Positions 40,142-51,285 of a stretch of 64,000 nucleotides of DNA are shown in pieces. Each line of letters begins with the position of its first letter. Within the stretch, counting starts at the first letter, position 1. Location of the stretch: positions 12,326,966-12,390,965 of the forward strand of contig OU015490.1 of the NCBI GenBank assembly GCA_907164885.2. Reading direction: 5' to 3'. The stretch comes from Dolomedes plantarius (Eukaryota > Arthropoda > Arachnida > Araneae > Dolomedidae). The translations under genes were made by a program, and so were the position numbers. Below the pieces are notes generated by a model that saw only the letters and a program-made list of their open reading frames with translations, was not told the DNA's origin and did not search any database.

Positions 40142-40740
40142 CGCCGCACCATTATTAATCTAATGCGTATTTTAAATTATCCTTGTTTCCTCTCAATAAA
40201 CTACATCCCCTTTTTCCCAAGTGTGATCTAATAATAAACGACCTAAGCAATCATATTATCCCTTAAACACACGCGCGTTAAACAGTAAAGTTCATTTTAT
40301 AACATAATTCAACATCACGAGTCAATCTCGCGCCTTTCAAAAAATCATATTTTTGACTCACGAGGTGAGATATTCGCCGATAGCAAATTAGAAGTTTTTA
40401 GTCCCCTAGTGTCAGGGTCATGAACCCTTCGTTTATAAGCTGGAGCATTGGTTTTCCGCTGGCTTTATTCCGTTTCTGTCTTCTTACCTTGCTCACGTCT
40501 CGTCCCTGCTTTTGTATCTCCGCGATCTCTCGTCCTGTGTGCTCTATCTCCGCTCGTCTCTTTCTGAATATGTCGCTACTGTCCGCATACATAAATAATG
40601 TCCGTCGAAGCAACGGCAGGTTCGGAGGTAGTTTGTTTGTGCCTTCTTGCAAAGTTACCTTATAGTGATGTGTTTGCGACCCTACCTTACAGTGAAGTCT
40701 TGAAATTGAATAAAAATATTCCAAGGATAACTATTCAGTG
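40141..40740. repeat. Repeat related to 9377-10064
   Basis: The start matches the 9377 block (ACGCC-CAC, TTAAT, CTCAATAAA). A 108-codon minus ORF (40398-40724) rich in Arg, Lys and Glu is open but resembles no family I know. It may be an LTR or retroelement fragment. Confidence 0.4.
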
Positions 40741-40879
40741 ATTGGTGTTGTATATCGTCACTTTGTGCTTCACCTCTTTGTCTGTTATGGGTTCCTCTTC
40801 AATGACTCTCCTCGAGTGTTACGCAGCGTCCACGACTAACAGAGTTCATGAATCCACCGTGATGTACAGATCATTACTT

Positions 40880-40958
40880 ACTTCCTTACTTACACTTACA
40901 CTTACACTTACTTACACACACACACATGTATGTATGTATGTATGTATGTATATGTATA
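40880..40958. repeat. (TTACAC)n/(CA)n/(GTAT)n microsatellite
   Basis: Several short tandem motifs in series, next to a MITE. Confidence 0.93.
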
Positions 40959-41135
40959 TACAGTGGGATCTCGATCTATCGTTCTCCGAATCATCGTTTT
41001 CCCGTATATGTCGTTAATTTCATCCAGTGCCGACAATCATATTGCTTTGTTATGTTCCTGCATCTATCGTTTTCCCGCATTTATCGTTCAATTCAGTCGG
41101 TCCCTGGAAAAAAGATAGATCGAGATTCCACTGTA
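40959..41135. mobile_element. pogo-like MITE, copy 2
   Basis: 177 bp. TA-CAGTGGGATCTCGATCTATC on the left, and CAGTGGAATCTCGATCTATC (reverse complement) then TA on the right. The inside matches copy 1 (10065-10242) in reverse orientation. Confidence 0.88.
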
Positions 41136-42289
41136 TATATATGTGCATTAACAAAATTGAAAGAATTTTCTGTTTAATTAATTTTTAATACATTCAATCT
41201 GTTATCAATTCCTTAATAATGATATGCCCTCTGAGAAAAACCTGATTTTTTTAATATCATGATTTGCTGAGCAATTGAAAATTAATATTTGGGAGATTTT
41301 TTTTAAACTCGAAATAGCTTGAAAAGAGAAATATAAAATCATTAATATGTACAATAGTTAAATTTGTGATCAATTAAAATAAAGATTTCCAAAATATTTA
41401 TTTACGTAAAGTACTTGAAAAAGTGAAATATTTTTTTCTAATTACATATAAAAGGCAGCTAGACGAAATCATATCCGATTGAAATAAAGTTTCCGGTTTA
41501 AAATAGTTTCCAAAATCATTTTTACCGCTTATATAAAGAATTTATATAAATAAAATGAACACTTTGCATTGCTAATTTTTAAATAACTATTCAGAAAAAT
41601 GGAAATTTGCATGTTGAATCTAGAAACTCGCATGTCAAAGGAATTTGTTTTATTCAGAAAATATTAACGTCTGAATTTTGTTTTGTTATTTTATTGTTTT
41701 ACTGTAGGAATTTAATTTCTTTTACATATGACATTCATATTATTTTATATTTAAGAGACTTAATTTTTAAGCTGAAAAATGAACTAAGAATACGCAGTTT
41801 TTTAAATTCGCTTTAAGGAAATTTCGTTAAACCTATTATGTAGTTACTAAAAACGGACTTTTCACAAAATGCTGAATTTTATTGTTTCTGTTATATAAGG
41901 TAAGAAATCGTGTAGAGTTCATTTAGACCAAAGAAAAAGAAATTTCTTAATGGCGAAACGTTTTGATTCGGTAAAAAATAAAATTCATCTTAGACTCAGA
42001 CTCGCACTCTGCAGATTTTCATAAAGTCTTTACTTAAAATTTTTAAACAAAAGTTATCACTGCTTACTACGGAGCTGAAGCGAAATATCTTTGTTAAAAA
42101 GGTAAAATAAAGTTTTTCCCGTCCTAAAACCATGAAGCCGTTCGTATTCAGTTTCATCAATGGACATAGCACTCTTAAATTTTTTATCTGTTCGCAGTGA
42201 AATGTTCTTAAGGATTTTTTTTAAATTACAGAGCAGGGATTTCGACCGTTTCGGTCTGCCATAATCAACACATAAGTATGGTGCACAGT
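41136..42289. other. Unassigned AT-rich DNA
   Basis: A minus ORF at 42057-42296 (79 codons, basic, SMSIDETEYERLHGFRTGKT-like) has better amino-acid composition than its neighbours. It has no family I recognise and no visible splice context. Otherwise empty. Confidence 0.4.
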
Positions 42290-42478
42290 GATTCACTCCA
42301 AAGATTTGGTTTGGATCGCTACGATCAACTTTATGTTATACGAGGGCTAATTAGACTGGGACCTACAGTTTAAAGCCGATTCCGAACGGCTACAATCATC
42401 CACTCGATCCAGATGTTGGTGAGACTCGAACCAAAAGGATCTGAACTGAAAGCCAGCACCCTAGCCATTCGGCCATCC
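42290..42478 (-). repeat. tRNA-derived SINE, family 1
   Basis: On the minus strand GGATGGCCGAATGGCTAGGG gives an A box and GGTTCGAGTCTCACC a B box. These are followed by the family body GTAGCCGTTCGGAATCGGCT and a tail with GATCCAAACCAAAT. Two more copies are at 43508-43998 and 55229-55416. Confidence 0.85.
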
Positions 42479-42567
42479 TCCAAGGCTAATCCACTCGTAA
42501 AGAATCCGCTTATTTTTTAATAAATCTCATTAAGAGGAAGGAATCTGGTTAAAGAAACTACGTTATG

Positions 42568-42858
42568 CCACATTTACAAATTCACGCTCGCGCCACCCGT
42601 AAGACATTCGCGAGACATTCGTCACTTTCCTGCATCGATGCGAGTGACCGTTCTCACATTCGCGCCTCTTGCTGTGAACAAGACTTCCTGTCGCCATTCG
42701 CCGTTTCACCCCCATGGTGCCATTCGCCCCTTTGACTCGTGCCAGGAAACCGTTCCCGAAGCGAGCGCCACGATTGGCTAGCAGAAACGGCGAGCACGCC
42801 GTTTACACATTCGCCCCCCGAAATTCGACTCGCCGCTAGCGCGACTGTGAAAATGCGG
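42568..42858 (-). mobile_element. GC-rich MITE, copy 1
   Basis: Unusually GC-rich. The minus strand begins CCGCATTTTCACAGTCGCG and ends GAATTTGTAAATGTGGC. Blocks such as CCAATCGTGGCGCTCGCTTC recur in order at 45545-45933. Confidence 0.75.
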
Positions 42859-42879
42859 TGTTACAAACATTGACGTATG

Positions 42880-43507
42880 TAATCCATTGCATTATATGTA
42901 ATGCTGGAGGTCATCTTCGTTTTCTACCAGACATATTTCGACCCGGCGTTCCATTTTCCTGAAGGTATTGTCAATGATATCGACTGGAATAACTGAAATT
43001 TCACATTGGATGTTTTCTTTCCCATCTACCAAGAGGCGAGGCTTGTTCCGACTGACTTTTCCCAAAGGAAGTCAGATGGGGAGACCTCGATGGCCAAAGC
43101 CCTTTCGAAATTACCCTGTTACCAATGAAGGACAATTTCTGCCATGCTACGTGTCGTTGTGTGACACATTGATCCATCTTGCTGGAAGTAAACTTTCGTT
43201 ATCTCACGATTAACCAGTTGATTCATGAACTGTTCAAAAATATACAGATACCCATTGGTGTTCCCAGTGGTGCCCAAATATATGGGACCTATGAGACGCA
43301 ACCGATTCACCGCTCCACACATCATCTTTTGATCATTGAGGGAAATCCGGTGACTAATAAAGGGATTTTCTGCGGCCCATCTACGGCTGTTTTGCGAGTT
43401 AATATAACCCGACAAAAGGAACCCCGCCTCATCCAAGGACTAAGTGATGTGATGTGCCATTTAATGACAAGCATGCTGTACGTTTTCCTGGCAAGGGTTT
43501 GACCCAA
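42880..43507 (-). pseudogene. Tc1/mariner-group transposase fragment
   Basis: The minus strand shows MDEAGFLLSGYINSQNSRRW (first catalytic Asp) and AAENPFISHR. Then come MMCGAVNRLRLIGPIYL, TKVYFQQDGSMCHTTTRSM (second Asp) and, in other frames, GHRGLPI*LPLGK, a worn third-Asp region. It resembles the family at 7168-8081. The N-terminal part is cut off where a SINE begins at 43508. Confidence 0.75.
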
Positions 43508-43998
43508 ACGATGGCTTAATAGCTAGGGCGCTGATATTTAGTACCAGAATCTGAGGGTCGAGTCTTGGCATGGACATTTGTAGCCGTTCCGAATTGACTT
43601 TAACCCTCTGACGACCGAAGGCCCATTTTGCTGCTTACCCCAAAAGACCGGTCCGGCCGAGAACAAGAAGCATCTTTCCCCTTCCCCCACAGAACATCTT
43701 GATGATTGTACTGAAATTTGTCACAGTGGGATGCGGCCCCACTATTAGCATGAAGTCATAAATACACTGGGATCGCTTCTAGACAAAAAAGAACGACCGT
43801 GCGGTGACGTTGAACTATTGGTAGAATGACCACCCACCAGGCACTAGGGGGAGGCATTCTAGTAGGATTTCGGCCTGTCGTCTGAACTTCTGAATATTTG
43901 GCCGGCTAGACCGGTTCGGCCTTCAGAGGATTAAGCTTTAGGTCCCGGTCAAATGAGCCCTCGAGTAGCAAAAAATAACCATAGTGCTCCAAACCAAA
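43508..43998 (+). repeat. tRNA-derived SINE, family 1, split by a MITE
   Basis: Head: GATGGCTTAATAGCTAGGGC (A box) and GAGGGTCGAGTCTTGGCA (B box). The body stops at GCCGTTCCGAATTGACTTTAA and resumes at 43931 with TTAAGCTTTAGGTCCCGGTC. It ends with AGTGCTCCAAACCAAACC. The tail and body match the other two copies once the intervening 327 bp plus one TTAA are disregarded. Confidence 0.85.
43604..43930. mobile_element. TTAA-flanked MITE (piggyBac-like)
   Basis: TTAA occurs directly left (43600-43603) and right (43931-43934). The ends are CCCTCTGACGACCGAAGGCC and, reverse-complemented, TCCTCTGAAGGCC. Sub-terminal GACCGGTCCGGCCGA pairs with GGCCGAACCGGTCTAG. Non-coding. A TTAA duplication is the mark of piggyBac-type transposition. 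Confidence 0.85.
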
Positions 43999-44059
43999 CC
44001 TAGCAAAAGTTACTACAGAATATTCATGGTCACCTTCAAATTAACCACCTTATAGAATA

Positions 44060-44640
44060 TCGTATTGTGGAGATTAGCACAATATCAAAGATTATGACAC
44101 GGACAGAATAAACAAGGTGTTTCCTCTAAACGTAAAGAAAATGAATGCCACAGAAAAATAGCAGCGTGGGAAAGTCAGAATTTGGTGCGGACTTTTCGAT
44201 GAAAACCTGCAAGTACAACACTGTAAATAACAGCAGATGCGTACGCGAACATTAATGATCCTGTTTCATTAATAAGAATATATCTGGAGTAGGGTTGTGA
44301 AGTAATTTAGAAGTCTCTCATTACTGACAACAATATAAGAAAACTTCTCAGTTGGTGCCATGAACATAAAACTGGAATTCAAATTATTTATATAGTGTCA
44401 TCTGGTGGGATGAGTCGAGGTTCCCATTATTTCCTACCACTGGCAGTGTATATGCTTTGCTAACACCTTTAGTATAATATATTTTGGATTTCTTAGTGTC
44501 CATTGTCCAGTATGGCAATGGCTCTCTCATGCTATCTCTTGCAATTCCTTAGGACCCTTTCGTTCTTCAGCATTCTGTGATATCGGAAGTCTATGAGACC
44601 ATTGTGGTGAAAATTTATATTTTGATACAAAAGTTCTATA
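44060..44640 (+). pseudogene. Tc1-like transposase fragment
   Basis: Plus-strand frames give LITDNNIRKLLSWCHEHKTG (end of the DNA-binding part). Then come VIWWDESRF-type sequence with the first catalytic Asp, FPTTGSVY, and VSIVQYGNGSLM. This matches the centre of Tc1 transposases. It stops ~170 bp before the hAT element. Frames are broken and no TIR is recognised. Confidence 0.65.
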
Positions 44641-44989
44641 AGTTGAAAATATAAATATTACCAACACCGCTTTGTTACGATTTTCACATTTATAAATTTT
44701 TCCCTAACTTAATTTTCCCCTTCATTAAGTTTTCAATTTTTCACCAATATGGAAATACAAAAGCTAGCCCAAAAAATAATTTCTCGGACATTATTTTTAT
44801 TAGCTTAACCCAGTGGTCGGCAAACCGTGGCTCGCGAGCCACGTGTGGCTCTTTGGCCCCTTCAGTGTGGCTCTTCAACAAAATACCACGTGTGATTGAA
44901 ACTTCGTGATGACTGGTTTTCTTATTTCTGTTTTTACATACTTAGTTGGTGTTTATGGATCTTTAGGCAAGTGCTCTGAGTAAAGACTA

Positions 44990-45544
44990 GAATTGTAGTT
45001 AAAATCCGCACCCCTGCGGTTGGCAATTCCACCTGCCTCTGTCCGAAGCACTTTGCTTTCCCTCCAAGGTACCCCCACCAGCGACACTTTCCCCTCCACT
45101 CGCTGTAGTTAGGTTGGGCCGGTGGATACGCAGCGCGGGGGAGGCCGTGACCTTCGAAATCCGAAAATCTTCAATACCAAAGGTCACGGAGAGACGAGCG
45201 TGATTCATGCACAAGTTGAGCGAGTCAGCAGTCAGCAGTCTCATTGTGCACAGGCCCCAACGGACTCACCAACGTGGGACAGTATCTCCCCTCCCCGTTT
45301 GTTTTTATGGTACATCCACATTCATGCAGACAAGTACCCCCCCCGACCCCGCTTGACTCCATTTGACCCGCGTGACCCCCCGCCCCGCCTTTGATGTTCT
45401 GTCTAGGACCGCTCGATCGGAGGATCGGTGCAGAACGCAGTGCCCATAAATCACCGGCTTCCCCCGCAGAATACTGTGCAGAGCACATGAATGTGAACGC
45501 CTTATTAAATGTGTGGGAAGAAATAACCACCCAGTCTTCTCACT
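44990..45544. other. hAT 5' non-coding region, GC-rich
   Basis: C-rich runs such as ACCCCCCCCGACCCCGC and a small inverted pair (GTGACCTT / AAGGTCAC, 45147-45190). ORFs on both strands here are by-products of high GC and share no motif. Confidence 0.5.
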
Positions 45545-45933
45545 CCGCATTTACACAGTCGTGAGCGAGGAGGGTCGAATAGCGGGGAAGAGTGAAAAAT
45601 GGGTGTGTAAACGGAACCCTTGCAGATAACTCCGCTATTTTCCTCCCCAATCGTGGCGCTCGCTTCGGGAGCGGTTTTTCAAGCCCGAGTCAAAAGGACG
45701 AGTTCCACGTCTCCCCCACGTTGGGGAAAACTACGTTGGGGAGCGGTTTATCTGGCCCGAGTCTATGGCGACGGGGAGGGGGTCAAAGGACAAAGGGGTG
45801 AATGGTGTCGGGAAGTTGCGAGAGGCGAAAATGGGAGAACGGTCATTCGGGTCGATTAGTCACCCTCCTGGAGCGTGACTGATGTCTCGTGAATGGACGA
45901 GGGGTGGCTGATTCGCGGCTGTGTAAATGCGGG
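45545..45933 (+). mobile_element. GC-rich MITE, copy 2, inside hAT
   Basis: 389 bp bounded by CCGCATTTACACAGTCGTGA and, reverse-complemented, CCGCATTTACACAGCCGCGA. It matches copy 1 (42568-42858, minus) block by block. Its GC content stands out from the surroundings. Confidence 0.8.
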
Positions 45934-46149
45934 GTAAGATAAGGGGCTTCCTTTCGACTTTTTCTACTTGGCCACCTGCACCACAGAGTGTCCAAGCATG
46001 GGTAACGGGAGAGAAAACGAGAGGGGGTTGGCTTGCGACAATTTGAGCCCCCCAGAATCAGTGTGTGGGAGGTCAAAGGGTGATGACCAAGAGTGGAGAG
46101 AGAGTTCATGACGAAAGAGAACAGTCTCTCGAGAAAGCAATCTGATCGG

Positions 46150-46452
46150 TTGATTTTTACTGTTAGATTTTTAGGTTCGATTCCGGTACGGCAAACTGTC
46201 CGGGGGAAATTCTGAGCAAAAACCGAAGAAGAGTTAGATCTCTCAGTGAAAGACCGTGGATGGTCTTAGTTAAGCAATTATCTCAATAAATTATTACTAT
46301 TATTAACTGATTTCGCTTAAATAGCCTTTTATTAGCGAGTTTTCGCCGAAAAGTAGTAAAAAATTATTTTCGCATTTATTCGCTCATATCGGCAAATTTC
46401 ACATTTATTCGCATCTGTTTCGTAAATACGAAAATTACGTATCCCTAGTTAA
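46150..46452 (+). repeat. SINE-like repeat, copy 2, inside hAT
   Basis: A B-box-like TTTAGGTTCGATTCCGGTAC is followed by the body shared with 28530-28766 up to ACGAAAATTACGTATCCCTA. The A box is not clear. Confidence 0.6.
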
Positions 46453-46776
46453 CAGTTGCAATACAAATCTGTATTTGCATAAAAAAAAACTATGAAAAGG
46501 ACTTATAAAAATGGCTCCGCAAAAAGGCAGGAAAAAAGGAGGAAAGATGCTGAAGCAAAAGAGAGTTCTTTTTGTATGCCTTCCTGGCTAACCCAGCAAC
46601 CCACCAAGATACAGATTACATTACAGAAGAAACAAGAGGTGAGAAGGAATTTTTATTTAAATGTAAGGCTACAGGTACCTCAGTTTAGATAGTAATTTAA
46701 AGTAACCGGTGTTAGATTTATATTTATAATTTAATACTTATGGTGACAAAAATAAATAAATAAATAAACCTAATTC

Positions 46777-47608
46777 AGTGAAGTCTCTTATAGCGCGATA
46801 TTTTTATAACGTAATTTCCATAAAATGCGGAGCGGAAATTGTGACAGCTGTCCTATAACGCGGTCTACTTATAACGCGTTTTTCGTACAAGAACATTCCA
46901 ACAACTCAAATGGCTTGAAAAATTTATCTATCGCAGAACTTATTTGATGAGTTAAATTTTCGTAGATGGCATTTATGGGGTATTCCCCTGTTTATCAATT
47001 CCAGTTATCAGGGAATTTCCCTCAAAATACGCAAACAATAAAGCATTACTCTCTTTTAATTTATTCTAAGATTGTCTTTAAATGTGTTCAGACGTATGTG
47101 TAATAAAGTTCTTTTGACTTGTCTAATTTACGATATTGCAATCGTATAATATTAGAGAACATCTACGTAAAATTTTTTATTTGCCGTATTACACAAGTTC
47201 TAACTTTTTCAAACTGGTTCTAATTTGATCTTACTTGTTCTAACACGCATCGTCATGGTCGGTCAGGCTTGAACGCGTCAATATCGTTTATTAATTATCG
47301 TATATCAAAGTAGCGTCAATATCGTTTATTAATTATAATTACAATTTATTTCTGAGATTCTATATAACGTGGTACGAATTTATATAATTTATATCAATTC
47401 TGAGTTTCTTATAACGTGGTTTCCATATAACGCAGCAGTAGTTTCCATATAACGCGGTATAAATTTATCGGATTTATCTTATTTCTATATTTCTGATAAC
47501 GCGGTTTCCATAGAAAGCATTTTCTGATTTGAATTAATTCTGAGTTTCTTATAATACGGTTTCCATATAACGCAGTACGAGTTAATCGCGATATAGGAGA
47601 CTTAAGTG
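46777..47608. mobile_element. pogo-like non-autonomous element with internal repeats
   Basis: Left end CAGTGAAGTCTCTTATAGCG; right end reverse-complemented CACTTAAGTCTCCTATATCG. The right half holds three to four diverged ~90-bp units with TTCTGAGTTTCTTATAACG and GGTTTCCATATAACGC. There is also a direct duplication of GCGTCAATATCGTTTATTAA (47276 and 47313). Non-coding. Confidence 0.65.
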
Positions 47609-47904
47609 AAGACTAGTGGTAGTCAATCTGGTCCCTACCACCCACTAGTGGGCCATAAAGTTACCTGTATTTTTCCAACCAGCTGTAAATCCTACAGGTA
47701 TTTTAGCCATCACTTTGAGAATTGTAATTATTTTGCGTTGGTAGCTTTATTATTATTGCCGGTTTGGAAGTAAGAAAATATGTTGTGATTATTCATTGGG
47801 ATTAAAAATATATAAAATAATATAAACTTGTAAATAGAATAAGTAATGCTATTCTATCTACGGCAGTTATAAAAGGAAACATTTTTCTAGGTGCCCTGTT
47901 TGAC

Positions 47905-49736
47905 ATGGCTACAAAGAAGAAACATAGAAAAACGGAAGACGGAAACCGTGAATTTAGAGTTGAATGGACCGAGAATTTCGCGTATATTCAAAACTTAAAT
48001 GGCCTTCTGACCTGTATTTTTTGTAAGGAAAAATTGACTCATAACAAAAAATCAAATTTAGAGAGAAACTTTATGACTAAACACGTGTCATTCAATAATA
48101 AATATATTTTGTTGGTGATGCAAGGAAGAAAGCAGTTGAGGAACTTCAGAAGAGTCAAGAAAAATCAAATTCTGTATTTAATTACTCGATGCAATCTTTC
48201 AACAATGTTAATATTGCAAGTTTTGTGGTTAGTCAAGAGATTGCTAAGAGAGGAAAACCATACACAGACGGCGAATACATAAAAAGTTGTTTTATAAATG
48301 CATCCGAATATCTATTTCGGGATTTTAAGAACAAAGAAGATATTCTAAAAAAATTAAAGAGTTTCCATTGTCTGCTAAAACAGTGAAAGATAGAAGAGCC
48401 AAAATGTCTTTGAATATAAACAACCAGCAAGTCGAAGATCTTAAATTGGTTTCAGCTTTATCGATAGCAGTTGACGAGTCTTGTGACATAAATGATACAG
48501 CGCAAGTTTCACGTTTTGTACTATTAATTTCATCTACAGGTCCTAAAGAGAAACTTTTAGGATTATTGCCACTCAAAGGTCAAACACGTGGAGAAGATAT
48601 AGCAAATGCTGTAATTCAGTGCATTGAAAAACATCATATTCCACTAGATAAAATTGTCTCAATTTCAACAGATGGGGCGAAAAGTATGACAGGCGTAAGA
48701 AACGGGTTTGTTGCTAATTTGAAAGAAAAATTTAATCACGAGATACTTACATATCATTGCATCATTCATCAAGAAGCGCATTGTGCGCAGTCATTTCCAG
48801 AATAAAATTGCAAAGTTATGGAACTGATGATTAAGATTATCAACTCCGTTATAGCTAAAGCTCTTGATCATCGCCAATTTAAAGAATTTTTAGTTGAAAT
48901 GGAGAGTGAGTACGCAGATCTTCTGCTGCATAACAAGGTACGTTGGTTATCAAGAGGACACGTTTTGAAACGTTTCGCTTCTTTAAAAACAGAAATTCAA
49001 GCATTTCTCTTTCAGAAATGTGTTCACTATCCAGAACTAACGGACGATCAGTGGATTCAAAAATTTTATTTTATGGTAGGCGTTACGTCTCATCAGCTAA
49101 ATCGTAAACTACAGGGGAAAGGAAACACAATTTTTTTCGATATTAGAAGAAGTTAATTCATTCGAAAACAAATTATCTCTTTTGCTCAAGATTTTGAAAG
49201 ACAAACTTTGATTCGCTTTCCGAGCCTGTTGAAACATCGGCCAAGAAAATAATTCTGATAATGACATTTGCTATTTCAAAACAACACTTTTAATATCAGG
49301 GAAGCTTTTCTCAACAGGTTTCAGAAGGTCAGAAACAGCAAAGCGACGTTAGCCTTTGTTAATAAAACTCTTAATGCTACTGTAACATAATTAATTTTTT
49401 CTCCCTTTAATATTGACATTGGAAACTTTGAAATGCAGCTGCTGGATTTAAAAAACAAATAATTGTGGAGCTCGAAATTTAAACATCTTTGTGCTGATCT
49501 CAAAATATTGAAGAAAAACAAATGTGAACTTAGTTCACAGCACAAGTGGTCTGCTTTGAAAGACCTGGAGAATGAAGATATGTTGATTTTTAACACCTGG
49601 GAAAGTATTCCTTACTCATATAATCAGCTGAAAAAACTAGCGTTTGCTGTTATTTCCTTATTCGGGTCTACATATTCATGCGAACAATCATTTTCAAGCA
49701 TGAACCTTATCAAGAATAAATTGAGAAGTCGTCTTA
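47905..49736 (+). pseudogene. hAT transposase (GTF2IRD2/ZBED-like type), frameshifted
   Basis: The ATG at 47905 starts MATKKKHRKTEDGNREFRVE. A BED-type zinc finger region follows (LTCIFCKEKL ... NLERNFMTKH), with one His position changed to Asn. In-order blocks in three frames are EIAKRGKPYTDGEYIKSC, LSIAVDESCDINDTAQ with a catalytic Asp, ISTDGAKSMTGVRNG with the second Asp, the YHCIIHQEAHC motif and NKVRWLSRGHVLKRF. Near the end is the dimerisation motif VISLFGSTYSCEQSFSSMN. Breaks occur near 48200, 48370, 48805 and 49156. The closest relatives from memory are hAT transposases that gave rise to the GTF2IRD2 and EPM2AIP1 domains. Inactive. Confidence 0.88.
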
Positions 49737-49895
49737 TTGAGAGAGGTATATTGAGATGGTTTGGACATACAGAGAGGAAGAACGAAAGGAGATAGACCAA
49801 ATAAGTATACAAGATGAGTGAGAATGGGAGAGATGGAAGGGATCGACCTCAGCGAACGTACCTCAATCAGGTTGAGGACGTTTTTAGCAGAGGTC
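49737..49895 (+). pseudogene. LINE ORF2 C-terminal fragment in hAT tail
   Basis: GILRWFGHTERKNERR, then in another frame MSENGRDGRDRPQRTYLNQV and EDVFSRG, follows the wording of non-LTR reverse transcriptase C-termini (LRWFGHVERM ... GRGRP). It begins abruptly after the hAT motif at RSRL. A short 5'-truncated LINE insertion is likely. Confidence 0.6.
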
Positions 49896-50037
49896 AGCTT
49901 AGGAGTATCCTAATAAACAATGTACCAACCTATATAGTTCAAGTTTCAAAAATTTGGCTCTCAAAGGGAATTTCAATCGTTGTACTGTTGATATTTGGCT
50001 CTGTTGACTAATGAGTTTGCCGACCACTGGCTTAACC

Positions 50038-50563
50038 ATTTCCCCGTTACGATACAACCCTAGATCTTCATACAGAAATCTAGTATTACAAAAATGTTTC
50101 TCTAAAAAATTTATTTATTTTCAAAAACCTTCAAGAAAATTAAAGACCTAAATTAGTAAAAATACCAAATTGCTATCGTTAATGTCATTGTTTAACTTTC
50201 TTACTTAACATCATTTCATCTTTATATGTCAATGTATCTTACTGAAAAAGAGTTATTCTATGTGAGAATAGAACGAGTTGTTTGATTTATATTCTGATAG
50301 AGATAAACTCTTAATCTTACGTTATCTTGGCAAAGAATTTTCTAAAACTTCTTCCTTTCGGTGGATAAAGAGAGATTATCTTGGAGCCGGACTACATACG
50401 ACATTGTTCAGGGATAAAGGGAGAAAGAAGCGTAGTATATTCTGATATTATGATGTGAGTGAAGCCAAAATACCGACATGTGTGAAAAATAAAACATCAG
50501 TGTGACGGTCACAAACAATTAATTCTAAGATGAAACAAAATTTATGAAAGATCAAATTTCCTA
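50038..50563. other. AT-rich DNA, no gene recognised
   Basis: Nothing seen. Confidence 0.5.
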
Positions 50564-51285
50564 TTAAGGGGGTGGTCGACTTCCAAATTTCCAAAGATCG
50601 AACAAAAATTGGAATTTTTTGGGGTGTATTAATATTTTTAAAATATGTAAATATTGGAATAAAATGCATTTAAAATATTAATGAAAAGTAAAATGAAAAC
50701 TCGGGGGCTTTAAAAAAGTAAATATTAAGGATAGGTGAAAAAAATATATCTTTTAAATGGTGTTTTCTGAAAATGAGTAATTTCCAGATTTGCAGGTCAT
50801 TGAAATGTCCCTTGCACCATAATTTTTCACGAAATTTTATAAAATTTATAATAAAGATTCCTATAATACATTAAAATAAAGTTATGGATCCATTTAAAGT
50901 TTTGACTTCATTCAGATTATCAAAGTTTAACTTTAGTGTAGAAAGGTAGAAAAATTTTACGAAAATAAAGATTAGAAGCATAAAAATATTTCTTAAAAAT
51001 TAACTATTCAACGGAAGCACAAAATAATGCATAACTCTGTTCAAAATGTATTTATAAGAAATATAAAAGAAAAATTAAGGGTAAAAGTTAAAAATTGGAT
51101 TGCGAAGAAAATTTTAAAAAACATAATACAATTTTCAATTTTTAAAATATAAAAAAAATTTAAATATTTATAAAATTTTATAGGGTATTTGATATAGTTA
51201 TACTTTAATGAATATATATGCCAAATTTCATATCTCTGAGGTAAAAATTTAAAAAATCGCTTGGAAATGTCCACCATCCGTTTAA
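50564..51285. mobile_element. Dispersed inverted-end repeat, copy C
   Basis: Ends TTAAGGGGGTGGTCGACTTC and, reverse-complemented, TTTAAACGGATGGTGGACAT. Near the right end CAAATTTCATATCTCTGAGG corresponds to AAATTTCGTATCTCTATG of copy B. Non-coding. Confidence 0.65.

Larger units (their letters stand above)
44811..50029 (+). mobile_element. hAT element, 5.2 kb, with 8-bp target duplication
   Basis: GCTTAACC lies directly left (44803-44810) and right (50030-50037). The ends share CAGTGGTCGGCAAAC as TIR. The left end continues CGTGGCTCGCGAGCCACGTG, itself palindromic. One decayed transposase gene lies near the 3' end. The 3.1 kb before it holds a GC-rich MITE, a SINE-like repeat and a pogo-like element, so the original hAT was smaller. 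Confidence 0.93.

Noticed and set aside
40880..40958. Regular short repeats that might suggest a CRISPR-like array
   Set aside because: Units are 4-6 bp with no spacers: a microsatellite in a eukaryotic setting.
45122..46109. Several overlapping ORFs of 69-101 codons in GC-rich DNA
   Set aside because: High GC lowers stop frequency. No motif is seen, and the region is explained by the hAT 5' end and a MITE.
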